In this document: one piece after another, positions 6,164 through 13,769 of the stretch | Layout: each line of letters opens with the position of its first letter | Position numbering within the stretch: the first letter of the stretch is position 1 | From: Nitrososphaerota archaeon | GTDB taxonomy: Archaea; Thermoproteota; Nitrososphaeria; Nitrososphaerales; Nitrosopumilaceae | Direction of reading: 5' to 3' | Assembly: GCA_022565935.1 (NCBI GenBank) | Contig: JADFJY010000020.1 | Coordinates: 1-14,143 of the forward strand | DNA length: 14,143 nucleotides | Made by a program: the position numbers and the translations under genes | Notes under the pieces: generated by a model | Told to the model about the DNA's origin: nothing | Databases searched by the model: none | Seen by the model: only the letters and a program-made list of their open reading frames with translations

Positions 6164-7744
6164 TTGACTGGTAAACGTATTGTACTTACTGCTGATCGTA
6201 GTTTAATGACAAATTATAGAGGAAATTTTCTGTATGGTTTTATTGCATGTGGACCATATGAGGTTCTTCCTGAATGGGTTTTTGACAAAGTTTTCTGTCC
6301 ATCAGTTGAAACAGACAAAATAACAGGTGAAGTTAAAGTTGCTCAAGTAGGATTAAGAAGAGTAGAGAGCTCATTACTTCAAGGGGGATACAAACGAGAA
6401 GAGGTATTTCTTGCACATCCTGAAATGCTACACAAATCAATCGGACCTGATACCAAAGTTGTAGGAATTAATGTGATGGACCCACTAGGAATGGCTCCAG
6501 TAACAACAACAATGTCACCAGAAAAACTATCCTACATAGCAATGAAATTCAAAAAAATGTGTGCCAGTATCATTCAACTCAAAAAGAAATATAATTTCAA
6601 AGTTGTAGTTGGAGGTAATGGGGCATGGGAGTTAGCTAAATCTGATAGAATGAAAATTCATGGAATTGATACAGTAGTTGTAGGTGAAGCTGATGAGTTA
6701 GCAGTAGACTTGTTTCAAGATTTAGAGAAAGGGGATGCACCAGAACTAATGCATTGTTTTGTTAGAAATCTTGAAAATATTCCAGTTATTGAAGGTCCTA
6801 CAATTAATTCCTTGATAGAGGCAATGAGAGGTTGTGGTAGAGGATGTGACTTTTGTGACGTGAACAAAAGATCAAAGAAAGATTTGCCACCAGAAAGATT
6901 GCAATATGAAGCAAAAATTAACTTAGATTACGGATTTGATTCAATTTGGTTACATTCAGATGAGATGATGCTTTATGGATGTGATAATAAAGACTTTATT
7001 CCAAACAGAGATGTCATTACTGACTTGTGGAAAGGACTCAAAGGATTAGGAGCAAACTTTATTGGAACTACTCATATGACATTCTCAGCAGTTGCAGCAG
7101 ATCCTACATTAATGCAACAAATTTCACATATCAATAAACAAGATGAAACAGGAAGATGGCTTGCAACAAATTTAGGAATTGAAACAGTTGCACCAGCATT
7201 GGTAAAGAAACATCTTGGTGTTAAAACAAAACCATTCTCACCTGATGAATGGGGAAGTGTTGTAATGGAAGGTGCAAAGATTCTAAATAAAAATCACTGG
7301 TTCCCAGCTGCAACAATTATCATTGGGTGGCCTGATGAAACTCCAGATGACAATCAGTATACTATTGATATGATTAAAGACTTTAGAGAGATGGATTTTA
7401 GAGGATTAGTTGCACCATTACTTTACCAAGACTTTAGTGAAAAGAATTCAATGCACTTTGGAAATTTGAATGAGGCCCAATTCACTCTATTTTGGAGATG
7501 TTGGGAAAACAACCTACGTGTAATTAATGACATTATTCCAATTATTCTTAGAAATAATACCTATGGTCCACCAATGAAGGTCTTCATGTATTGTATTCTT
7601 AGAGCAGGAACATGGGCAATATTGAGATATCTTAGAGGATTGTGTAAAGATCTCTTCAATGGACGAACTCCAGAAGAGATCATGGATAAATATGCTAGAA
7701 GCAGATCAGTTACTGCACCTAGAATTCAAACAAAGAAATTATAG
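6164..7744 (+). CDS. B12-binding-domain radical SAM protein, possibly GDGT ring synthase-like (Grs)
   Basis: This is a 526-residue radical SAM enzyme. The N-terminal part (to about residue 200) resembles a degenerate cobalamin-binding domain: it ends with VVVGGNGAWEL and VVVGEADE as such domains do, but no DxHxxG cobalt-ligand motif is seen. The radical SAM core begins with MRGCGRGCDFCD, giving the cluster ligands C224, C228 and C231 (CX3CX2C), and continues through LGIET and IIIGWPDETPDD (about 386-397). The C-terminal region is helical and Arg-rich. The start is TTG, directly after an in-frame TAG; the conserved-looking VLTADRSLM begins at residue 7, so no later start is likely. The overall plan resembles archaeal enzymes acting on membrane lipids, such as GrsA/GrsB, which form cyclopentane rings in GDGTs, and this organism would need such enzymes for crenarchaeol. 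That function is inference; other alkyl-chain modifications are possible. Confidence 0.82.
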   Translation: MTGKRIVLTADRSLMTNYRGNFLYGFIACGPYEVLPEWVFDKVFCPSVETDKITGEVKVAQVGLRRVESSLLQGGYKREEVFLAHPEMLHKSIGPDTKVVGINVMDPLGMAPVTTTMSPEKLSYIAMKFKKMCASIIQLKKKYNFKVVVGGNGAWELAKSDRMKIHGIDTVVVGEADELAVDLFQDLEKGDAPELMHCFVRNLENIPVIEGPTINSLIEAMRGCGRGCDFCDVNKRSKKDLPPERLQYEAKINLDYGFDSIWLHSDEMMLYGCDNKDFIPNRDVITDLWKGLKGLGANFIGTTHMTFSAVAADPTLMQQISHINKQDETGRWLATNLGIETVAPALVKKHLGVKTKPFSPDEWGSVVMEGAKILNKNHWFPAATIIIGWPDETPDDNQYTIDMIKDFREMDFRGLVAPLLYQDFSEKNSMHFGNLNEAQFTLFWRCWENNLRVINDIIPIILRNNTYGPPMKVFMYCILRAGTWAILRYLRGLCKDLFNGRTPEEIMDKYARSRSVTAPRIQTKKL

Positions 7745-8062
7745 ATTTTCAATAGCAGTATCTGCTATAGTGTTTCGTTTTGGTGTTATTGACACAAAGT
7801 AAACTTTGTCTGCTCTTTCAATACTTTCAACTTTTTTGTAAGACTTTGATGAAACATTAAATTCATAGATTCCTGATTCAAGTGAACCCTTTGAATAAAG
7901 CATAAGAAATGTTTCTCCAGTTATTGGGCTAAGTGGAATAAATGACATTACATATCCTTTGTAAGAATTAATCGGCATTGTATTTTTCATTGGAGGAGCT
8001 GCGGACGCCATATACATGAAGAAGTCTTCAATTGTATCAAATTCTTCATATTCAATATGCAT
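7739..8062 (-). CDS. Conserved-looking hypothetical protein, 107 residues
   Basis: I do not recognise this protein. The product is soluble, with no signal peptide or membrane segment. It starts with an acidic stretch (MHIEYEEFDTIEDFF), followed by MASAAPPM, and then what looks like alternating beta strands (YKGYVMSFIPL, GETFLMLYS, SGIYEFNV, ADKVYFVSITP). It lacks cysteines. The reading frame is credible because it has an ATG start and a TATA-like element about 20-27 bp upstream, fills an otherwise empty 370-bp gap, and has normal composition. It ends inside the last codons of the convergent radical SAM gene (6-nt overlap). It is separated by 55 bp from the upstream CFI-box gene and probably has its own promoter. 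No function is proposed. Confidence 0.7.
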   Translation of the reverse strand: MHIEYEEFDTIEDFFMYMASAAPPMKNTMPINSYKGYVMSFIPLSPITGETFLMLYSKGSLESGIYEFNVSSKSYKKVESIERADKVYFVSITPKRNTIADTAIENL

Positions 8063-8080
8063 TAAATTACATATTGTATT

Positions 8081-8089
8081 TTAGTATAA
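8081..8089 (-). promoter_or_regulatory. TATA-like box of the 107-residue protein
   Basis: On the minus strand TTATACTAA lies about 19-27 bp before the ATG at 8062. The position suits a leaderless transcript. Evidence is weak in this AT-rich gap. Confidence 0.3.
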
Positions 8090-8117
8090 TAACCTACTAA
8101 AATGAAATGAGAGAAAA

Positions 8118-9065
8118 TTATTTTCTAGATTTAAAGTGGTTGTGAACTTTAAATCCAATTAATGCAGGTGCTGCAATATACATTCCCAAGTTGAGTGCAA
8201 TTACAGAAATTCCAAGTCCTAGTACTTCAAATTCTGAACCATCTTCAGCCAATGTCATAATTGATAGTGATGAAACCATTGGAGTGATGAATGCTCTCAC
8301 TACTTTTTGGAACATTGGGTTTTCTCTTTCCATGTCAGCAATGGTTGGTGAGAATGAATAGTACAATTGGTTAAATCCAGTCATGAATGCTGCACCAGAT
8401 GCGGTACTCATTACAGTATTATCTCTAATTTCTCTGAGGAATTGAACTTGTGGTGCCAATTCAGTTCCATATGCTGCTGTTGCAATTAAACAACCTCCAC
8501 CTTTTGCTTCAGGTTCTTTATCCATTACTACTTGGCAAATACCATTTACTAATTCAGTTCCAGCTCCACATGTTGGTTCTTCATCAACTGGTGGTTCTGG
8601 TTCTTTATCAACTGGTGGTTCTGGTTCTTTATCAACTGGTGGTTCTGGTTGAGAAATAACTTGCTTTCCACCAACATAATCAATTGCAATTTCAGATGTA
8701 TCTGCGCCATATTTTACTTCAAGCATATAATCACCGTTTAATTTCCATAGGTTACCACCAGCAGTGAAAGTGAATTGGAATGAACCATCAGAGTTTGGAG
8801 ATAGTTGTCCAATCCCCACAATATTATTGTCAGGAGACTTTACCAAATAAGTAACGTCACCAGCAGTTAATAATGTAGATTCATAATTTTTGATCTGTCC
8901 AGATATTACAACCTGAGAACCATTTGAATATATTGTCAAGTCAGATTCAATGAATACTGGAGGAATATTATGTTCCTCTGCAAAGACAGAACCATTCACG
9001 CCATAAGATAGAATTGAAATAGATAATAATGCAAACGCTAGTAACCCTGTAAACCTCATTTTCAT
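8118..9065 (-). CDS. Exported CFI-box-CTERM protein with Pro/Glu repeat linker
   Basis: This is a 315-residue cell-surface protein of unknown role. A signal peptide covers residues 1-29 (MKMRF, hydrophobic core, cleavage probably SVFA-EE). Residues about 40-132 form a beta-sandwich-like module (SNGSQVVISGQI at its start, LWKLNGDYMLEVKYG at its end). A linker at 140-164 contains three copies of EPPVDKEP (the last is EPPVDEEP). Then come a small two-cysteine motif, CGAGTELVNGIC (166-177), and a CFI-box region starting at GGGCLIATAAYGTE (189-202) with C192 and continuing FLREIRDN to about residue 265. A transmembrane helix (about 281-305) and a basic tail (HNHFKSRK) finish the protein, so it is probably membrane-anchored with the N-terminal part outside. 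The start is the first of two ATGs two codons apart; both keep the signal peptide. Confidence 0.85.
   Translation of the reverse strand: MKMRFTGLLAFALLSISILSYGVNGSVFAEEHNIPPVFIESDLTIYSNGSQVVISGQIKNYESTLLTAGDVTYLVKSPDNNIVGIGQLSPNSDGSFQFTFTAGGNLWKLNGDYMLEVKYGADTSEIAIDYVGGKQVISQPEPPVDKEPEPPVDKEPEPPVDEEPTCGAGTELVNGICQVVMDKEPEAKGGGCLIATAAYGTELAPQVQFLREIRDNTVMSTASGAAFMTGFNQLYYSFSPTIADMERENPMFQKVVRAFITPMVSSLSIMTLAEDGSEFEVLGLGISVIALNLGMYIAAPALIGFKVHNHFKSRK
8583..8650 (-). repeat. 24-bp tandem repeat coding the Pro/Glu linker
   Basis: The unit, which reads ATCAACTGGTGGTTCTGGTT plus CTTT on the plus strand, is repeated at 8583-8606 and 8607-8630, and its first 20 bases appear a third time from 8631. 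The copies are identical over this span. Since 24 is a multiple of three, copy-number changes alter linker length by eight residues (EPPVDKEP) without frameshift. It is not a CRISPR array because there are no spacers. Confidence 0.9.
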
Positions 9066-9084
9066 TTTGAATCTGAGTTGAGAG

Positions 9085-9094
9085 TATTTATGTA
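9085..9094 (-). promoter_or_regulatory. TATA-like box of the CFI-box gene
   Basis: TACATAAATA on the minus strand lies 20-29 bp before the ATG at 9065, within the 54-bp gap behind the S-layer-like gene. The two exported-protein genes are therefore probably transcribed separately, although read-through is possible. Confidence 0.4.
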
Positions 9095-9119
9095 TTAAAT
9101 GAAATAAAAATTGACTATA

Positions 9120-12100
9120 TTATACTAGAATTATACCTTTTTTGACCAAGTATTGGATTGACTCTACAAAGTCTTTATCAGAGATAAGATCGTCAGCCCA
9201 CCATTTGGCATTATTTTTAATCCAATCAGGAATTTCTTTCTCAAAAGTACTTCTCTCAGAAGGTGTAACAGAGATTATTTCTTTTTCAATTAGATATTCA
9301 ATTCCATCAATAAATTCATTATCAGAAATACTGCTAGAAGACCACGAACGGGCGTTATTTTTTATCCAATCAGGGATAATTTCTGAAATTACAGAAAATG
9401 ACAAAGTTCCAAGATTTTTGTTATCATATGAAAGATGAATGAAATACTTTCCAGGTAATGAATTATCATTTATAGTGAAAATTGACTTGTAGCTGCCACT
9501 GGTATTCAGAGTTGCAGCAAAGTTTTGAGTAGTTCCATCAGGATTTGTAAGAGTGATAGATAATTGAATTCCGCGTATTTGATTATTAATACTTCCAGAC
9601 AAAATTATTTCTTGCACAGAATCAATGTCCGGTAATGAAACTTTATCATGACTTAATTTTGCTGAATTAGAAAATGTGGCTGTGGTTTGTGATTTCAATA
9701 AACTGAATATATTTGAATTTCCAGAGGCATCACGTGAATCATAATATCGTACATCAAGACTGCCTCCACCTGTTGAGATTAATTTTGAACCTGTTTTATC
9801 ACAAATCCATGAGGGCATCTTAAAGACTCCCTCAAAGATTCCAGTACTTGGTCCTGTTTCAATAAGAGCAAATCCTGATGAAGCTAAACCGCCATATTCA
9901 ACACCATCAATGGTACAACGTTTGTAACGAATGTCTTTTAGTTTGATTTCTAACAAAATCGCTCCATCTTTTCCTACAGTATCAACAATAGGAGAATTTG
10001 GATCATTGATTGATAGATATATTTCTATTGTGTCACTTTTCAAATTAAGATCAGAATCTTTGAGAATAATGGTTACTGGTTGTCCAAATCTATATGTTGT
10101 CGAAGTAGTTGAAACAGTTCCAGAACGTGTTGCTAGATCAGATTTTGTAGAAGTTGTAGTAATCACACCTGTATCAGCTAAATCAGAATATGATATCGCA
10201 ATTCCTTCTTCATCAATTAATCTGTCTGTTACAATAATTTTTATCTCATCATCAATAGTTTGTATGGTTTGAATAAAATTAGGATCCAGTATATTCAATT
10301 GATTTGTTACAGCATATTCCAAAGTGCCTTCAAAAGTAGAAGAATTATCCTGAGTTTCTTCTAATTCAAAACGATAAATGGAATTGTTTATACTTTGATC
10401 ATTTTTTAATCCAAATGAAAAGAAATCAAAAACAATTGGTTGTTCATTTGTTTCACTAGAAATAGTTAGTACTCCTGCATCATTACTAGAAGAATCAAAA
10501 TCAATTACAAGAAATACAGTTCCGCTTTCATCTGCAATAGCTGCCACATCCAAATCATCAATTTGGATAAATCCTTGGGATGATGAAATATCACCGACAT
10601 CAGCAATGGTTATTGACGATAAGCCAAGTGTGCCAAAAGTCATGTTAAATGAAGTATCACTAAAGTCAGAAATTCCAAAATCATTTTCAAAGGATCTTAA
10701 ATCATAATTAATCCAATTTGTGCCATCTGTATTTGTTTCAGACACATCAAGTAATATTGAAGTCAAAGTAGATGCTGAAATTCCCAAGTTTACGGAAATC
10801 ATTTCATAGGAACCATCATCTACATTAGATGTATCAATCACTAGCCTATCAGAATTAGAGTCAGGCACAGATGAATTTGCATCATCGCCTCCAGTTAGTG
10901 TAGGAGATGATGTATGAAATAGTACATCGTGAGCATTCTGAAAAGTAACAGGATTTCCAATTGTGATGGTTGGTATGATTGCTGTTGCTCTAAATACATC
11001 CAAATCATCGCGTGCTCCAGTGTTTAGATTTTGATCAGGATCTACCAAAATTACAGAATATTCAGTTCCAGGAAGAAGAGTTTGACCATTTGCAATTGTT
11101 AATACTGGATCATTGCTTATCGAAACTGAAGCAGTAGAAGATCCTGTTAAAACTGAAACAGAGTGATTGTTATAATTAATTTGGCCAGTTTGACCACGTG
11201 GAGCATCATCGAGAATTCCTAGAGTTGATTGATCACTTGAATCAAAGTTTTCAAATAATCCAGAATTTGGGCCTTGTTCAACTAATGTGATAATCTTAGA
11301 AAATGTGTTTGTACCTCCATCATCTACAAAAGAATCAGGTTGATCACTGTTTGTTTTTAGATTCATCACATTTCCAAGATCCAAAGAAAGTTTACCATTA
11401 TCTTCAAATCCTAAACTTGAAAGATACGGAACCAAATCTACTAAACCTGCCCCTCCATTTGCAGAGCTAGAACCAGCATTATCATATGCTTGATAAAATG
11501 TACTCATAGTAGAATTAATGTTAAAAGTCCAAGAGTCTTCATCTGTAGGATCTTGATTTAATTGAAAATCATTTATTGTTAGAAAGACTTCGGCATTATT
11601 TGGATATAGATCTCTATCAATACTAAAAGAAATATTTTGCATTTCATCATATTCAAGTGAAACTTGTTGTGATGGACCACCAGGATTGTATTGAATTATT
11701 ACATCATCAAAGGAAAAGAGTTGAATTAATGGCCAAGCATTAGAATCTAATCCAATTTGGCCAACAGGAATATTTGGATTTGTGTTAATTGATTTTGCCT
11801 TTCTAACTACATTATTCAAATTTGTAGAACCAGTTGGAGAACCAGTACATGAACTAAATGAAGAATCCCCATTAGTAAAACTCCCTAAACCTGCAGATTG
11901 TGGAACTGCAATACCATCTGTTTCAGAGATAGTAATTCCAAATACGGATGATGATGTGTCTCTACTGCAGAAGACTCCAAAATCTAATCCTTTTCCAGCT
12001 AAACCTACTGTAGAATCTGCAATCTTTGCCTTCTCGACATTTGCAAAATAAGCATACCAATTACCATCAGTTGCCTGAACCATTCGTAATGATTTTCCAT

Positions 12101-12353
12101 TAAGTGTAACATCAGGTTCTCCCTTTCCTTCACCAGTATCATGTAGATTTGAATCACGAATTACTACTTCAATTACCATAGAGCCTGAAAAATAATTGTC
12201 AAATTGGGAATTTTCAGCAGATACAAACAAGTTAGGATTACTTGATGCCTCAGCTTCCATTACTGGAACTAGTAAAAATATTGAGAAAATTGCCAATAAA
12301 TACAAATATTTTATATCCAATATCTCAAAATTCCGTCTAATCACAAATAACAT
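9120..12353 (-). CDS. S-layer-like surface protein with two C-terminal WIKNNA repeats
   Basis: This is a 1077-residue exported protein. The signal peptide has a basic start (VIRR) and a hydrophobic core at about 16-31, with a probable cleavage after AEA36. The mature N-terminus (SNPNLFVSAENSQFDNYFSG, then GKGEPDVTLNGK, RMVQATDGNWYAYFAN and LDFGVFCS) resembles, from memory, the S-layer proteins of Nitrosopumilus; C129 and C169 may form a disulfide. The middle consists of many beta-rich segments, with recurring phrases such as SGTVSTTSTTYRFGQPVTI and ETGPSTGIFEG, rich in Asp, Ser and Thr. Residues about 900-990 form another beta-sandwich-like module. The end carries two copies (993-1027 and 1041-1077) of IPDWIKNNA..W...SIxDxxFxxxIxYLxxKxII, common in thaumarchaeal exported proteins. 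There is no C-terminal membrane helix or PEFG signal. It could be the main S-layer subunit or a minor paralogue; the C-terminal repeats favour a specialised paralogue. Confidence 0.85.
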   Translation of the reverse strand: MLFVIRRNFEILDIKYLYLLAIFSIFLLVPVMEAEASSNPNLFVSAENSQFDNYFSGSMVIEVVIRDSNLHDTGEGKGEPDVTLNGKSLRMVQATDGNWYAYFANVEKAKIADSTVGLAGKGLDFGVFCSRDTSSSVFGITISETDGIAVPQSAGLGSFTNGDSSFSSCTGSPTGSTNLNNVVRKAKSINTNPNIPVGQIGLDSNAWPLIQLFSFDDVIIQYNPGGPSQQVSLEYDEMQNISFSIDRDLYPNNAEVFLTINDFQLNQDPTDEDSWTFNINSTMSTFYQAYDNAGSSSANGGAGLVDLVPYLSSLGFEDNGKLSLDLGNVMNLKTNSDQPDSFVDDGGTNTFSKIITLVEQGPNSGLFENFDSSDQSTLGILDDAPRGQTGQINYNNHSVSVLTGSSTASVSISNDPVLTIANGQTLLPGTEYSVILVDPDQNLNTGARDDLDVFRATAIIPTITIGNPVTFQNAHDVLFHTSSPTLTGGDDANSSVPDSNSDRLVIDTSNVDDGSYEMISVNLGISASTLTSILLDVSETNTDGTNWINYDLRSFENDFGISDFSDTSFNMTFGTLGLSSITIADVGDISSSQGFIQIDDLDVAAIADESGTVFLVIDFDSSSNDAGVLTISSETNEQPIVFDFFSFGLKNDQSINNSIYRFELEETQDNSSTFEGTLEYAVTNQLNILDPNFIQTIQTIDDEIKIIVTDRLIDEEGIAISYSDLADTGVITTTSTKSDLATRSGTVSTTSTTYRFGQPVTIILKDSDLNLKSDTIEIYLSINDPNSPIVDTVGKDGAILLEIKLKDIRYKRCTIDGVEYGGLASSGFALIETGPSTGIFEGVFKMPSWICDKTGSKLISTGGGSLDVRYYDSRDASGNSNIFSLLKSQTTATFSNSAKLSHDKVSLPDIDSVQEIILSGSINNQIRGIQLSITLTNPDGTTQNFAATLNTSGSYKSIFTINDNSLPGKYFIHLSYDNKNLGTLSFSVISEIIPDWIKNNARSWSSSSISDNEFIDGIEYLIEKEIISVTPSERSTFEKEIPDWIKNNAKWWADDLISDKDFVESIQYLVKKGIILV
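9123..9377 (-). repeat. Tandem WIKNNA protein repeat in the S-layer-like gene
   Basis: Two units of 35-37 residues (bases 9377-9273 and 9233-9123) share IPDWIKNNA, an aromatic W, I-S-D-x-(E/D)-F and Y-L-(I/V)-(E/K)-K-x-I-I. They are separated by 13 residues. The second copy keeps the typical KWWADD while the first has RSWSSS. DNA identity is modest, so the duplication is old. Confidence 0.8.
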
Positions 12354-12355
12354 TG

Positions 12356-12376
12356 TCGTAGAATTTCTTCGTAGAA
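12356..12376. promoter_or_regulatory. Direct repeat TCGTAGAA in the divergent promoter region
   Basis: TCGTAGAA occurs at 12356-12363 and 12369-12376, start to start 13 bp, in the 63-bp gap between the divergently transcribed S-layer-like gene and the CDF transporter. It begins 3 bp from the S-layer start codon. It may be a regulator site or part of a short leader. Only two copies exist and no known motif is recognised. Confidence 0.25.
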
Positions 12377-12416
12377 ACTAGTAATACATGATAAGAAATA
12401 TCCAAAAATAAGGGAA

Positions 12417-13769
12417 ATGTTTGTTCAAAGAACTAAAGTTTTACAAATTTCACTTCTTGCTATTTTTTCTGCATTTCTAGTAGAGTTAATTTTTGGTTTA
12501 ATCTCAAACAGTCTTGCACTCATCACTGATAGTATTCATGCATTGTTAGACAGTGTAGTTACTCTTGTTTTACTTTTGGCATCAAGAATGGCAATCAAAC
12601 CTCCTGATGCAGAACATACCTATGGACATGGAAAAATTGAATCATTAGGAGGACTGATTGGAGGAATAGCAATTTTTATGATTGCCTGTTTTTTCATTTA
12701 CGAATCTATCAACAGATTGCAGAGTCCACCACCAAGTATTCTACCAGGTTTGTTTGCAATAATTGCTGCATTATACACAATTGGAATTGATATTTTCAGA
12801 ATAGCTCTGTTAAGAAAATCCATTAAAAAAATTGGAGGTGTAACTCTCAAAGCAGATTTTTACCATGCATTTATGGATCTTGGTTCCACAATAGTTGTTA
12901 TTGTTGGGATAGTTTTGATATCATATGGATTCTATTATGGAGATTTTGTTGCAGCATTAATTTTAGGAGGATTATTAGTAGTCCTTAGTATAAAACTAAT
13001 CTACAAAACTGCTCTTGATTTAACAGACATTATCTCGCCTGAACTTGTAAAAAATGTTAGAGATATTGCAATGTCAACAAAAGGAGTTATTGATGCAAAT
13101 CCAATTCTCATGAGAAGGTCAGGTGATACATATTTTACAGATATAACAATATCATTAAGAGGCGATACTAGTTTTGACAAAGCACATGAAATTAGTAATA
13201 GTGTTGAGAGAAACATAAAAAATAAAATTTCAAATGCATCAATTACAATCCATTTTGAACCAAATTGGAAAAATATACCATTAGATGTAAAAATATTAGA
13301 TATTGCAAAAAGTGTTGATGGTGTAAAAGAAGTTCATAATGTTAGTACACACAAAACCAAAGGAAAGATATTTTCTGATTTACATGTAATGGTTGACAAA
13401 GAGATTAATCTATTATCAGCCCACCAAATTTCTGAAATTGTTGAGCAGAAAATTCAAGAAAATATACTTGAAATTGAACATGTTACTATCCATTTAGAAC
13501 CATTTGTGACAGTACCTGAGAAGTTTAATTTAGAAGATACAATTACAGAAGAGAAAATCAAGTGTGTTTTAGAGAAATACCCAGAAATCAAAAAAATTGG
13601 CCGCATAATATCTTTGAGTTTTGAGAATATTCTCAAGATAGACATAGATTGTTCATTTGACAAGAAATTATCAATTGAAAAAGTTCATGATTTAACATCA
13701 GAGATAGAACATGTCATCAGAACACAAATCAAAAATGCGGTAATTACAATTCATCCGGAACCAGACTAA
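12417..13769 (+). CDS. Cation diffusion facilitator (CDF) transporter with three C-terminal domains
   Basis: This is a proton-coupled exporter of Zn2+ or a similar divalent metal in the cytoplasmic membrane. The 450 residues comprise about six membrane helices (about 10-205). The intramembrane metal site is visible as H41 and D45 in helix 2 (SIHALLDS) and H150 and D154 in helix 5 (KADFYHAFMD); the HD-HD arrangement suits zinc. The conserved EHTYGHGKIESL (66-77) follows helix 2. The cytoplasmic part contains not one but three similar ferredoxin-like units, ending at SITIHFEPN (275-283), VTIHLEPF (356-363) and VITIHPEPD (442-450). Each shares a helix with a V/I-xx-I motif and a terminal IHxEP strand. 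The ATG at 12417 gives a normal short cytoplasmic N-terminus. It is divergent from the S-layer-like gene and overlaps the convergent ZIP-type gene by 4 nt, suggesting a local metal-homeostasis pair. Substrate is not proven. Confidence 0.93.
   Translation: MFVQRTKVLQISLLAIFSAFLVELIFGLISNSLALITDSIHALLDSVVTLVLLLASRMAIKPPDAEHTYGHGKIESLGGLIGGIAIFMIACFFIYESINRLQSPPPSILPGLFAIIAALYTIGIDIFRIALLRKSIKKIGGVTLKADFYHAFMDLGSTIVVIVGIVLISYGFYYGDFVAALILGGLLVVLSIKLIYKTALDLTDIISPELVKNVRDIAMSTKGVIDANPILMRRSGDTYFTDITISLRGDTSFDKAHEISNSVERNIKNKISNASITIHFEPNWKNIPLDVKILDIAKSVDGVKEVHNVSTHKTKGKIFSDLHVMVDKEINLLSAHQISEIVEQKIQENILEIEHVTIHLEPFVTVPEKFNLEDTITEEKIKCVLEKYPEIKKIGRIISLSFENILKIDIDCSFDKKLSIEKVHDLTSEIEHVIRTQIKNAVITIHPEPD

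Noticed and set aside
8112..8126. Hairpin terminator AGAAAA-TTA-TTTTCT at the end of the CFI-box gene
   Set aside because: The 6-bp stem has almost only A-T pairs and a 3-nt loop around the stop codon; too weak to separate from chance in this composition.
8450..8659. A plus-strand frame with repeated LVVLVLYQ units
   Set aside because: It is the antisense reading of the linker repeats and CFI box of the exported protein; low complexity and no start signals.
8583..8660. Short tandem repeats as a CRISPR array
   Set aside because: Repeats abut each other without spacers and lie inside a coding frame where they encode a Pro/Glu linker.
9931..10272. A 113-residue plus-strand reading frame, and similar ones at 11782-12051 and 9142-9438
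   Set aside because: They lie wholly antisense to the S-layer-like gene, have no motif or promoter, and are rich in Ser/Ile as expected from reversed codons of that gene.
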